NCBI GenBank assembly: GCA_947179485.1
Contig: OX359248.1
Coordinates: 46,510,847-46,574,846, forward strand
Length of the DNA: 64,000 bases
Origin: Allacma fusca
Taxonomy: Eukaryota > Arthropoda > Collembola > Symphypleona > Sminthuridae
Direction of reading: 5' to 3'
Position numbers and translations under genes: made by a program. The stretch's first letter is position 1; each line of letters opens with the position of its first letter. The notes under the pieces were generated by a model. It searched no databases. It was not told where the DNA came from and was given only the letters and a program-made list of their open reading frames with translations. Below, one piece after another: positions 27,787-40,232 of the stretch.

Positions 27787-28788
27787 CCCCCTACAATGAA
27801 CCCATCCCTACATACATACTCTCATTCCGTACTAAAACTCAAAGTTCATCACAACACTCAAACCTACATACAGAAATTAGAGACACCATGTATGTACATC
27901 CCTAGGCCGATGCCATATAACACACATGCATAGTCATCCACACCCATACAATCCTCCCTATAAACACTGCCTAAATTAAAACCTAAAATAGTGGAATCCA
28001 GGGAACGCATGCACTAGGGCACTATCATCTCACATACTAAAAAAATATATAAGATACAGGCGTAAATACTCTCAAAGACCATTATATATAAAAACACACC
28101 ATAGGATCTCCTCCATAGCCCGAAGATTGACTTGAGGCTTAAACTCCCTCCAAAAGCACTCGCATATTCATTGCAATATAAAAAAATATTCGCACATGGT
28201 AACTTACCCCTTCAATCTATGTACGTACATGTGCTATCCCCATCTACATTTAGTATCTATATGAATATACTTTCTACCAGCCCTCTACAGTACACTAGTA
28301 GTAAGTATAGATATAAGAAAGTATAGTAGTTGGGGAAGAAGGAAAAAGTAAGGATTGTTAGCATGATTCCCTCATGATGAACTTAGAAATGATAATAAGA
28401 GATAGAGTTGAATATTAAAATTGAAATCTTGTGGAAAGCTCGTAAATCCAAGGATGATTTCGAGTGTAACGTTGATTCAGAGCTGGCAAATGAGAAACAT
28501 CCCGCAACCTTCTCAGACTCGAGCGGAGAGAAACAAGGAAAGGACGGAGAGACAGTAATGTGAGAATGGTAAAAAAGGAAATGTGGAGCGCTCTGCCTTC
28601 CCTTTCCCAAAACATACCTATTATACAATCCTGAGTATTTTGTTGTTGTTGCTCTATTGCGGACATGGACTTTCCTGGAGACGACGTGAGCGACTCGGAG
28701 GAGTGGAGAGAAGAGAAGGAGTTGTGAAGAAAAGGAGGGAGAGCATACAGAGTGAAAAAGTTGCTGGGAAATTTGGCATGGTGCCTTT

Positions 28789-28791
<3 letters not shown>
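27083..28791. other. non-coding stretch
   Basis: AT-rich unique DNA with one long CT tract (27733-27782). Open frames at 27593-27933 are translated CT repeat. Confidence 0.6.
27733..27782. repeat. (CT)25 microsatellite
   Basis: Pure CT run of about 50 bp, read directly. Confidence 0.96.

Positions 28792-28849
<58 letters not shown>
28792..28849. repeat. GA microsatellite
   Basis: (GA)24 followed by GGAGAGAGA. It explains the 116-177 codon frames on both strands around 28383-28933. Confidence 0.96.
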
Positions 28850-29431
28850 AGGAAGAAGAGGGACAGACAGACAAGACTAGGAAGGCTGTGTGAGGAGAAG
28901 TGGTGCAAAGGAACACACAAAGGTTCTAATTAGCCATAAAGAGAGTGATTTATACCAAATGCAAAATGCAAAATATGAAGGCTATGGAAAATAGTAGTCG
29001 TAAAAGTGATGTAGTACTCTCTCCGGCACATTTCCCCGGTTTGCTCATGGCTGCTCAGCCTCTGACTCACTCTCGTCATAGAATAGTAGAGACTGTCCAT
29101 CATGTGAATTTTGACAACGGTGATGGGTTTCTTGCTAGGATCTCTTCAACCATGAGCATGGCTCGCTGTCAGCGTAACGATTTACTGCCTTTAATTACAC
29201 TGACTATACGGCGGCGGAGAGGAGAGTCTTACCATTTCAACTCGGTCCGAGAGTTCTCGCACTCCCTTCGCACAACTACCCCAAAATGTACATACTATTT
29301 ATATGGGAATCACAGGGGCTACACCTTCCTCTCTCCGCTTCCACTATCTCTCTCTCCTCAATTCTCCCTTATATCTTTTCTATAAACATTATTATTATAT
29401 GGCAGCTCAGTTAAAATGAAACGCACACAGG

Positions 29432-29432
<1 letters not shown>

Positions 29433-29463
<31 letters not shown>
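29433..29463. repeat. (CA)15 microsatellite
   Basis: Pure CA run, read directly. Confidence 0.95.
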
Positions 29464-29470
<7 letters not shown>

Positions 29471-32400
29471 AACCCTACACCAAAAATCCTCATGTCACTC
29501 GCATATTTATACGCTGTACATTTATCCCTGAGTTTGAGTTTGAGCCCTCCTATCATGCATATAGATCATACTGGGACCTGGGATGGGGATACATAATGCT
29601 TATAATTGCATATATTTCATAGGGTCCTCTTATTGCATCTGGATAAGTTAAATGTGGGATGTATGTATACGTATGTATAGTTAGTACGGGATGGCTATGG
29701 GGTCTACTTTGGATGGGTGCTATAGAGCTTGGGTGTAGATCCTTATGTTCGTATATGGGGCTACATGTGCAAGTGTATTAAGTATGTGGGGATATATCAG
29801 GACATTAATGCAGACACACACACACACACACAGACCCGAACACATTCACATATTCCCCATTTATGTATCTATCTAAACAGCATCTTAAATCATGGCTATC
29901 TCTTCCCTTCATGTACATACATCTGTTTGCATACATATGATGAGAGAAGGACTCTCGGCTTCTCATCTCCCCGTCATATGGAAAAAGTGCCACAAAACTG
30001 CCACACGGACTCTTCTCTATTTATTTACTCAGCAATCCATGTTTACCGGAGACTAAGGACCGCCGAAGAAAACTTACACAATCTTTTTATGACATTTCCT
30101 CACAACTTCTCTCTCTCTCTCTCTCTCTTGGAGTCTCTCTTTTTTTTAACCCCTTTTCTCTTTAAAAAAAAATCCCTGCTTTTAAACACATTCCCTTTTC
30201 CCTGAGTGTAGACTTTTACATGGGATAGAGCGGAGGAGCTCTGGAAATGTTTTCCAAACACATTCCTCCTCACCTCTCGATAGCCTTTACTTGTTACTAC
30301 TTTGTATTTGTGCAGGGATTTCTCTAATTTGTGGGACTCTCCACAGAATTATCGTCTGTGTATAGGGAGTCTCAATCCTGTCATAATTTCTGTGTACAAT
30401 AATGTACATCCTCAAGCATAAATACCGCCTGTTTAACGGCCAGGATGACATTAGCCTCTTTAAATCAATCTCTGAACATTTACGTTTCCGCTTGGACCAG
30501 CCTTGTCAGTCCTGAGAGTCTACATTTATCAGGTACTTTTTTTTCTAGCAGTGACTATTTTTCTGGGCTCTGTAATAATTTCCGGCATCCATTGGAATTT
30601 TCTTTTTAGTTCGGGTGGAATTTTATTTGGAAATTTGGAATTTTATAAAAATCCTGATAGGAATTCTTTCAAACTGGCTACTCAATTTTTGAATTTTTAC
30701 TTGGAAGCACAGTGCAAATTAAAATATAAACTTAAGGAAAGTTTTGTATTAGAACTCCTTGGGAAATTTGTTATAATATATTTGGGACAATAGGTTTTAA
30801 AATACTGAAAATTGGGCAGATGAGTTACTCCAAAGCTGGCGTGGTTTCTGAATTTTGGAGGGAACTCTGAATTTAAATTTTGACAGAATGATGTAATGAT
30901 ATGGGAAATTTTTGGTTCTTTCAGAGATTTATTTATTTCTGGCGAGCCCATTTAAAATTGTCTTTTTTATATGTTCCCAGTGATTCAGGCGGGAATGACT
31001 TTTTTTTTGTACGGTGGAGTTGTGTTGTTTGAATTTTTGAGACGAAAGGGAGAAGAGTATAGGTATTAGAATGAAGAGAAAATTGAAATTGTTGGATGGA
31101 GGAAGCATTACGAGTAATAAATATACTGTGTGTTGTCAAGTTCAGAAAAATGCTCGGAGGTTATTTATTTCTGTGCTTTGTTAATAATATAATGAATACC
31201 ATCTGTCATGATGCTGAAAGCCAAAGAAAGGAAGCTCAGCAATATAAATAAAGATAACAATGCATTGTTTCACAATTTTCATTATCGTCCGCCGTTCATG
31301 TAAGTATCCTTTACATGTATCCTGGCTATATATAACACTGTGAACATATCCGTATCTACACATACACAAGTTTCACTGCCTTTTCCTCCATTCCCTTTTG
31401 TGAGTACTAGCGGATGAGCAAATCCATGGAAGGAATATGCACTGACAAAAAAAAATTATTGCATTGTGCTCCATGTAAATACATACGAAAGTTACATGGG
31501 GAAGGTAAAGGTACAATTTAGTCTGTAATTTTTATTGGGATTGGGCAAAACATTTATGCAATTTAATTCAACTTTCAATATGCTACCATATCGGCACGGT
31601 CATCATCCTAGTCGGTACAAGAATCCTGAAACACTTTCTTTAAGGGAAATCAAACCCTAGAAATTAATCAGTACATGAAATCTCAAGCTCACTCTACATC
31701 CCCATTAAAAGAATTCCTGGGAAAAACATTTTCTCCAGAGGGCAAATGACCACATACAAATTTGAAACTCTCCTATTTAGCCCGAAATTAATTTATCTCC
31801 TTATAAACTACTGGGTTTCAAATCATTCAAATTCTCTGAGTGTACTGGTCTATATAACTTAAAATTGGGCTGTATTTTTTAATACCATTCACAAAGTCCT
31901 GGGCTCAAGTTTTAAAGTTTCAAAATTTAAAATTTATCCGTTTATTGTGAATTTTATTCCAAGGAAAATTAACAAGAGTTGTGGGAAAAAGGACAAATCC
32001 AATGTTTTTATTAATGAAAATCCGAAATTTTGTTTGAAGACGGAGGATATATAATTATTACAAGAAAGGAAGACCCATGGAACTGGTTGAGAGTAAATTG
32101 AAACGTGGGCTGTCTGGGAATTGTGATGTTGGGGTAAAACTTAAAGGCCATTGGAATTTTCGCCCGCATACCGACAGCCAACATGAACTCAGACAAGTAA
32201 TAACACTTGTACTTTATTATTTCCAACTTGGCTTCATATATTCCTTGAGTAGCGTCAGTCTCCCCGGACTACAGCACACACACACACAACAAACTCAATC
32301 TCCATCAAGGAGAGCATGGGAGAGTCTTGAAATCAGCAGAGCTTTCCTGACATGTCGAAGGAAGATAACTGATAAAATTCTTGCCCCATTATTTATTATA

Positions 32401-34770
32401 TTTTCCTCTCGCAAAAATCAAACATTCCACCGGCATGTGAATACTTCCATCCTCCCAATAAATTCTACTATTAACCCACGAGCAGACGATAAATACAAAG
32501 TGAGGTATCAAGTGCGATCTACCATTGCTCAGCCCTTCCAATCATCTCCCAACTTATACATAGCACATATCAGGGACCAGCAAAAGATAAGCATAATATG
32601 TCCACGTCCCGGTATGTACATATGTATTTCTATAGATATACGCATCTACATATGAGCGCTCACAGGTAAAAGTGACATAAGTTGAGTTGAGGGTTTTTTT
32701 TTGTACCCCTTGTCACCCGTCAAGACACTTTTCTTATCCATATAGAATTACTCGTGAAAATCCTCATCCGTATTGAATCCCATCGCTGAGTTCTGAATTT
32801 GGAACTTGCTCATGGTGTTTACCAATTGTCTACACTTGTTAAATGTCGGGCCTTGGCTAGGCATAAGAGTCCAAGCTACGCACGTACATATCTATATCTA
32901 CCTATGGAAAAAATAGCTAGAACAAAATAAGTCAATTTATAAATCCTGCCATAGAAATCAACGAGGAGTGCTTCCAGCACGTTCTTTTCTTCCCAGGCAT
33001 ATGTGAGGACTTGGAGCGTCTCTTTATTATCCAACGTACAGATGTACATACATGTACACTTAAAATCAAGTGTACAACTCCTGTATCAACGGCAAAAGCG
33101 GCTAAAATCCGAAAGGCTCAAACCTCACTAATTCCAACTATCAAGACCAAACAGTCCAAACATTTTATTAAGACAAACTAAATAATTCCAATAAATCCTC
33201 TTTATACTGGAAACGTCCCTTCCCATGTGTGTTTCTTGATCTCAAAACTTTTGGTAATCCTGCCTTTGGAATTTTGGCCCCCATTTTACAAAACAATTTA
33301 TATCACCATCTCTTTAAAAAAAACAAATTTTCTGTACAGGTTTACATTTTTGGAGATGCGCATTTTACGTCTATAATATTCGAACCTCCGAGCACATTCC
33401 ATTGGACTCCTCACAATTTTGTCAGCAACTTAGTGTAAAGCTGATTGATTTTCCAGATCTTTCAGGGCTACATTCCAAGGGGGCCGATATTCTGCAGACA
33501 TATTTTTGAGAAGGATTTCTCAGCTTTGAATTTAGCCCGTTTCGTAATTTTTCCCAGAGCTTTGATTTGACCTGTTTTGCAGAATCGGCTAAATCCAAAC
33601 CTTTAGTATTGTTACGCTTGAGGATGAAATGTTTTTATATTTGGATGTACATATCTAATAATATGTTTATGCCATATGTAGGTACATAAGTACGAGCGTG
33701 TGTATGTATGTATGTGCGGGCCCCGAGATTAATAATGTACGTGAGTGAGCGCAATTATGCATATGACGGAGTGCTATTTACATTTACATACTTGATTAAG
33801 TGAGAGGAGTAAAAACTGATGAGGGGGTATTTGTTAAAGCGTGTCTTGTAGCCTTCTATTAAAATGAGCCGAGGAGTCATAGATATACATACATACATGC
33901 GAGGTGTTCACATGGAGTGAAATGGAAATTTCCCTCCTATGTGTGTGTGTGTGTGTGTGAGCCAGTGTCCGTAAAGTGTCCAAGGCTCTGTGCGAAGGAG
34001 AGAAGCTGACAAGGGATCGGAATGGAAAGAGATTGACACCAGTTCATTTGTCATTGATATTTGTTGAAAAGGTGTGAGAATTGGCCGACGGCCATTCTAA
34101 TGAAGGCATTCTATTTATCAAATCTCAATGGCTACTAATTATGCGGAGCTACCTGACTACCATTACTACTCTATATGTTGCCATTGTGAGGACATACAAG
34201 GGACGAGCACATTGAAAGGACCAGAGCCGCCGGCTCATCAAATCATTCCTCACTAATTCACTGATCATAGTCGTGCACATTGTGTCAATTTTTCTTTGTC
34301 ACTTGAGCAATGAAGACAAGAAGTTTCTTCCAATCTTTGCTTCACAGTCATTCCTCCGTATACATTCCCCAGCATTGGTACATACATATGTGGGTACACA
34401 CTGAGCGGCCACTATCTCACCGATCTAGGTAACCCTCTCATATCCCAGGCCCCGGTGCACTATGTACCCCCACAGATTGACTCACTGGGTCTCATATATG
34501 CATAGATAGATACGAAAAATCCATAAGGACGTAGAGACATATGTGGGATCCCTAAGTATGTAGTACAAGTCCCTTCCAGCAGTACACAGCCCAGCACAAT
34601 AAATAACGAGAGGTATAGACTCCTGGCTCACTCAGCCTCGAACATAAATTTTGAAATCAAGTGGCAGATATACGAAGCTCTGTTATAGAAATATATTTGG
34701 TTTTAAGTCAAGCATATAACCAGGGATTTCTCCAGTTTGTCACTCGCTCACTGATGAATATTCTCTGTCT

Positions 34771-34853
34771 TCTCACTCTCTCTCTCTCACTCTTTATTCT
34801 GTGTATAGGAGAGGAGAGTGCAGTCACTGTCTCTCTCTCTCTCTCTCTCTCCT
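34771..34853. repeat. two CT microsatellites
   Basis: CT blocks at about 34771-34800 and 34830-34853. Confidence 0.9.
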
Positions 34854-35990
34854 TCTTGTCTTGTCTGGTTACCTGATGGCTGTGAGATTTCACAAGATGT
34901 GACATTTCCAGAGTCTGTTGATTGTCAACAGCTTCACTGTAATTAGTTATAGTAGCGAGAGGAACCCTGCCTTTCATACGGACTAATCATGAATTCCCCT
35001 ACACCTTCCTGCCTCCCTTCTCTCACAATCCATTATTGCGACAAGCGTCTTCATGTACTCTAAACGCTAGGGTTATTTACTTGCCTTGTACATTGCAAAA
35101 ATCTTGTGCGGAGCCATTAACACCAGCTCTATTGACGTAACAAACATGGCTCAGAGCTTACAATTAGTCGTATCCATTCTTTAGTCTATTTATACCTTTT
35201 TTTTCATGTCACTACACTGAGTCCTCTTTCCTGGAATTTTGTTTTTGGGGGGAGTTTTGTTGAATTAGAAATTAAATGCAAAAACCATGGAGAGAGAGAG
35301 GCCACAAGACCTAAGTAACTAATGAAATGAAGCCAGCTAAATTACTGAATTACAGGATATATTGTAAGTTGCTCTATAATGGGGGGAGGACTTTAAGTAT
35401 AAAATTGGAATTTAAAATAAAACTATACCCCAAAAATATTTTTTTCAAATTCTAGATAGAATGATTTGAATAATTCTAGATGAAATTCCGAGGGAGCAGA
35501 CTAGAAACCTAGTAAAGGTAATGTACTGAGGCCTATTGAAGTCGGACATTCATTATTTTAGTAGAATTCGCTTCCGAATTTTTGAGAATGACTCGAGGAT
35601 GTGTATAAGGTGCAAATGACAATGGAGGGAGGGACAGTAAGTGCTAAAATTATTGTTTGCCAGCCAAATCTGTGGGAGTTTGAGAAAAAAAAGCTATAAA
35701 ATGCAAAAGAGGCCGGGAAGCTGTTAATTGCAATGGAGTGAGGCCCGGAGGATGAAAGTGTCCCCGGTGCCTTCCCAAAAGCAATAATTATATTTACGGG
35801 ATTTTTTCTAGGCCAGGAGGAGTGCATTTTGGGGAAATGAATGCAAAATAGGTGGAAGTTGGAGGACTCTCTGATCGGACTTGGAGTAAAAGAGTAAAAG
35901 GTGACCGTTTCCGTATCTCAACGGCTCTCCCGTTGGTCCAGCTAATCTTGTTTTGTTAGGTATTACTGGTTTTGTTGGCTTGGTGAGAGT

Positions 35991-35992
<2 letters not shown>

Positions 35993-36056
<64 letters not shown>
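35993..36056. repeat. GA microsatellite
   Basis: (GA)n of about 64 bp with a single GAAGAG interruption, read directly. Confidence 0.95.
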
Positions 36057-37549
36057 TGAGAAGGAGCGACTTGAAAGATGCATAGGAATGCGCTGTCTGA
36101 GACCACATCGGTTGTGCAAAGGGAAGAAGAGGAGAAGGAGACGAGGTAGGAGAAGCGTTTTGATTAAGCAAGGAAACAATGGCAGGATGGAATGGCACCT
36201 TGGAGACTTGAGAGACGGAGAAGAAAATTTAGGGACGCGAATATGTATAAATGCCCTGGAAAAAGGAGAAAAGGTTTCGATTCATTCCCTTAATTTCTCT
36301 TAAAGTTAAGTTTTCTTCTTCTCTTAAATTTTCATGCGTCTTTCCAGCAGATTTATTTATGGACACCATGTCTTATGTCTTTTCCCCGACTCCGTACACC
36401 AACTACTCTCGTTCAAATCCTCTCTTTTCCACTTGTCCTTGCTCCTCCAGTGCCTTCTCCCTTCCTCATCAAACGGGAGCAGTACACTTTTCCCTCGAAG
36501 AGTACCAGGCTTCAAAATACACTTCACTTCGGAGGGATAGATAGATATACACATGTATATATATATCTATAGATGCCTCACTGTGTCAGAGCCCCATAGA
36601 CTCACATTGGGGAATCCTAAAAAGGTACAATACACAAATAGTTCCGAAATTCCTTTTAACTCTTCTTCCTACCTCCATTTGGGTTTCCGCTTTTCATTAT
36701 CAAATCCCTGCCTTGGCAAAACAGTCAACTGCTCTCCACTTAAGGAGCAGAGGCGCTCTCCCTGGGATCACCTTACAGCCATTCTAAATCCAAATTCCCA
36801 GCTCCAACGTAACCTCATAAGGACTCCTCGGCAAAAGTATATGAGAAATGATACTCGGATTAGAAATCTCCCACGGCACACTTCCGTGCCTTGGATTCCG
36901 AAGATTGTGGTTGTGCCTCTTAGCGGACTCTCCTGGATTGACTCTGGAAATGCAAAATGGGCTAAAGGAGCCTGACATTTACTACCAAAATCAGGTATGT
37001 TCAATTTACTGAGAATATATAATACAAAAATAGTAAGCCCCATAGACTACAACTGATGGTAAACTTAGCCCCCTTTGACTCCCAGTCCTAGGACTTTTGT
37101 ATATCTGTACAAGTGTGATTTCTTACATGTGTAAATGTAATTGCTGGAGAAATAAATGTAATACTTGTTTTGTGGAAATATAGGAGAAAGTGGGAAGAGT
37201 CGGGTTTCCTATATCCTGACAATGGTGAGAGGTTTCGGAAATCTGACTTTCTCATAAGTTTTACTAACAGACCCGAGCAAACAGTCATTCGGGTATTCTT
37301 TATAGCTTTGCTTTCTCTCTCTCTCTTTCTCTCTTCTGTTTCTTTTTACTTTGAGTATCAAGTCTTGGAGTCTCTGAAGAATACTATAGAAGAGGCTGTA
37401 AGTGATTTGATGGAAGCTCAAACCTTTATTCCTCAGTTCCTTCTCCTCTACTTGTTTTCATGCAGTGTGAACACGACTTTGGTACTCACAGCTACTCCTT
37501 ACATATTTAATCACTTTTTTTCCCTTTCTCTATAGATACTTCTGTCTCA

Positions 37550-37556
<7 letters not shown>

Positions 37557-37583
<27 letters not shown>
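37557..37583. repeat. CT microsatellite
   Basis: (CT)13, read directly. It is the last GA/CT tract before the transposon; the next is at 48319. Confidence 0.94.
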
Positions 37584-37887
37584 ACCGTTTATTCCTACTC
37601 ACTGACCGCGTCAGCTCACCTTCTTTTCCCAGTCTTTCCCTTCCCACTCAGCCAGCAGCATTGTTCCGGGCTTAGGCTCCAATGAGGACATAATGCAATT
37701 AACTCATCAATTAATTTCTGCACTTCGGTCTTGTCTTTCCCTAAGCTTGTTTTTCCCTCCATGCCATTCCGTTGTAACAACAACAGATAAACCGAGCAGC
37801 CTTCACAATATTCCTCCGGGACCCCTAGTTTACAGCACTACATCACATTAATTAATAATTTACGGTCATTTTCATTTTTCCAAATCT

Positions 37888-37914
37888 CATTCCCCTTAAG
37901 AAGTAAGGGGAATG
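37888..37914. repeat. perfect 11-bp stem hairpin
   Basis: CATTCCCCTTA (37888-37898), a 5-nt loop AGAAG, then TAAGGGGAATG (37904-37914), the exact reverse complement. It could form a cruciform or RNA hairpin but is too short for a typical miRNA precursor, and no U-tract follows. Confidence 0.75.
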
Positions 37915-38540
37915 GAATACAAGACCAAGACAGACTTTACACTGTTACGCTCTGCACAAACTAAAAGTATGAGCTAGGGGCAGAATTATCTATTCAAAAG
38001 TATAACTTTGGAATAAAACAAAAAAAGTGTATTTTTTTACAACATCCCATCCAAGTTTCTCCAAAGGTCCGGAAGTTTTGAATCTACTTTTCTCATAATT
38101 CAATGTGACTCGCATCCAACTGACGGACATTGTACACAAATCTGTCCAAGGAAGAAGAATAGTTTAAATATTTTAAAATAAAAATTTAATTGAAATTTTG
38201 AATCCCCCATCCATTTCATATCCCATACTATAAATTCATTATTTATATTGAAGAATCAGTCACAAGTAAAGATTAATTACAATTAACAAAAATTACTATC
38301 AAATCATTGCAATTGAAATCCAATGGGTGAAAAGGCGGGGGCGTAAAATACACACCAAATAACCTTCGTTGGTCTCTTTCATGTTATTTCTTGCCAAAGG
38401 TTTCTTAACAATGTATTTTCCGTTTTAAATTCCTTAATTTTTTAATGACGCAATTAATTTTGACAATAATTAATTACAGTAGTTACTAATTACTTAATAT
38501 TTTTGAATGCAAGTGAAACTAATCCTGACAATTTAGTGTA

Positions 38541-38630
38541 GGGTAAAGTGGGGTAAAAACAGCCACAGTTGTAAAGGAGGCCGGAGGCATAAGAGCGCAG
38601 GAGCAAAAGAGGCCAGGGGCATAAGAGGCC
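38541..38630 (+). repeat. left terminal inverted repeat of the transposon
   Basis: The tip GGGTAAAGTGGGGTAAA matches the right tip at 18 of the first 24 positions, with GGGTAA and GGGGTAAA invariant. Inside are two copies of a 19-bp box, GAGGCCGGAGGCATAAGAG at 38577-38595 and a 2-mismatch copy at 38609-38627, 32 bp apart. The boxes are plausible transposase-binding sites (inference). Confidence 0.8.
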
Positions 38631-39441
38631 AGTTTGCTTCAATTCAGATTAATCATCGCTTAGTGACTTCACGACACCTCAACGGCATGACGCAAACATT
38701 AGATGTAATCCTTTACTTACACAAATATTTAAAGAAAATATAAGCTGCCGTAAGCAGTTCATATTCTCAATTACGTGCAACGGTAAGTTTGTTTCAGTTT
38801 CCAGAATAAGTTTCAAATGAGCTTGTAATAACAGTACCAACCAGTCTGTTGATGCAGTTTTTCGGACTTTTGGACGGCTACCGAAATTTATTTTAAATAT
38901 TCCATCCGTTGAACATGATTTTTAAATGTATTTATTTAAAACTTTATTAAAACACTAATTGTCTTTGAAGGCGGGCCAAGTCTAAGATAAATCATATTTG
39001 CCGAAACGAAACGATTGAAATTTTGGGCATTCTGGTTGTCTTTGATATGACCTATAATCAACATCTGAATCAAAATTTATTATTTTTGCGGATTCCACAG
39101 CGCCCCTGATAATTATTTGCAAGTGAAATGTTGGTGTTTTGATTACTCCACATAATTACCGAATTGAATTTTATAATTTTTGTGGAAATAGTTTTTACTT
39201 GTAGAGTCAATATGTCAATTTGAAATTATCTCCCACTATCCGCCAAGTAACAACTCATTTAGAAACTGCTCTACCTTTTCTTATTTCAAGTCGCCCCAGA
39301 AAACCACTTTTTGAAATTTTCCTCCCAGTTTACTTACATTAGAATTATCTTTGTTTATTGAAAAACTTGGCAAACAAGACAAATTGTCCTTGAAATTTGT
39401 ACATGCTAAAACACATAAAAACATCCCAATAGTAACCATTA
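38631..39441. other. transposon left spacer, non-coding
   Basis: About 0.8 kb of AT-rich unique DNA between the left inverted repeat and the core array. No open frame of note. A minus-strand AATAAA (39359-39354) may serve the transposase transcript. Confidence 0.6.
39354..39359 (-). promoter_or_regulatory. candidate polyadenylation signal for the transposase mRNA
   Basis: AATAAA on the minus strand, 83 bp beyond the last core repeat and about 0.87 kb past the transposase stop. If used, the whole core array would lie in the 3' UTR. Confidence 0.35.
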
Positions 39442-40180
39442 ATACGTTAAAAACACATATCAACCTTCCAAGGGAAAAATACGTTAAAAACACATATCAC
39501 CCTTCCAAGGGAAAAATACGTTAAAAACACATATCACCCTTCCAAGGGAAAAATACGTTAAAAACACATATCAACCTTCCAAGGGAAAAATACGTTAAAA
39601 ACACATATCAACCTTCCAAGGGAAAAATACGTTAAAAACACATATCAACCTACCAAGGGAAAAATACGTTAAAAACACATATCAACCTACCAAGGGAAAA
39701 ATACGTTAAAAACACATATCAACCTTCCAAGATATACAACTAATACGTTAAAAACACATATCAACCTTGTAAGGGAAATTAATACATTAAAAACACATAC
39801 CAATTTAACACCGATAACAAATAATACGTTAAAAACGCATAACAACCTCAAACCGATAACAAATAATACGCTAAAAACGCATAACAACCTCAAACCGATA
39901 ACAAATAATACGCTAAAAAAGCATAACAACCTCAAACCGATAACAAATAATACGCTAAAAACGCATAACAACCTCAAACCGATAACAAATAATACGCTAA
40001 AAACGCATAACAACCTCACATCGATAACAAATAATACGCTACAAACGCATAACAACCTCACACCTATAACAAAAAATTCGTTAAAAACATATTAACCTCA
40101 CATCGGTAAAAAATTATACGTTACAAACACATACCAACCTTGCAATGAAACAAATTATACGCTAAAACGAATTTCAACTT
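39442..40180 (-). repeat. array of 19 core repeats (37-bp then ~42-bp periodicity)
   Basis: Core starts on the plus strand at 39442, 39479, 39516, 39553, 39590, 39627, 39664 and 39701 (exactly 37 bp apart), then 39743, 39782, 39824, 39866, 39908, 39950, 39992, 40034, 40076, 40116 and 40157 (39-42 bp apart). On the minus strand each carries a version of TATGTGTTTTTAACGTAT preceded by GGTTG; the 42-bp class has TATGCGTTTTTAGCGTAT. The spacers differ between classes while the core persists, implying the core is what is selected or bound. The array starts about 53 bp past the transposase stop. The 42-bp period keeps a frame open on the minus strand (39687-40061), which is an artefact. Confidence 0.92.
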
Positions 40181-40232
40181 AAACTTTCATACATATTAGA
40201 AATGAAAATAAAAGAAAGTTAGCATAAATTTG

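Larger units (their letters stand above)
28850..35990. other. long non-coding stretch
   Basis: No recognisable gene in about 7 kb. It has (CA)n tracts (29433-29463 and 29814-29832), short CT tracts (30109-30128, about 34771-34800, 34830-34853) and a GT tract (33942-33959). The longest open frame outside the transposon's final coding exons and the array (192 codons, 32077-32655) has no recognisable domain. The 33960-34330 part is unique and repeat-free. Confidence 0.55.
36057..38538. other. non-coding left flank of the transposon
   Basis: No recognisable gene. It has a CT tract at 37557-37583, a perfect hairpin at 37888-37914 and AT-rich DNA leading into the insertion site. The 140-codon frame at 36553-36975 shows no known motif. 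Confidence 0.55.

Noticed and set aside
32077..32655. 192-codon plus-strand ORF
   Set aside because: No recognisable domain, includes a CA-repeat segment and lacks clear splice or coding signs; compatible with chance in 64 kb.
39687..40061. 124-aa repetitive minus-strand ORF rich in Leu, Cys, Val and Phe
   Set aside because: It is the 42-bp core array read in frame (14 residues per unit). It lies downstream of the transposase stop with no sign of translation.
39442..40180. CRISPR-like array of direct repeats
   Set aside because: The spacers are themselves repeated, the array sits in a eukaryotic transposon and no cas gene is present.
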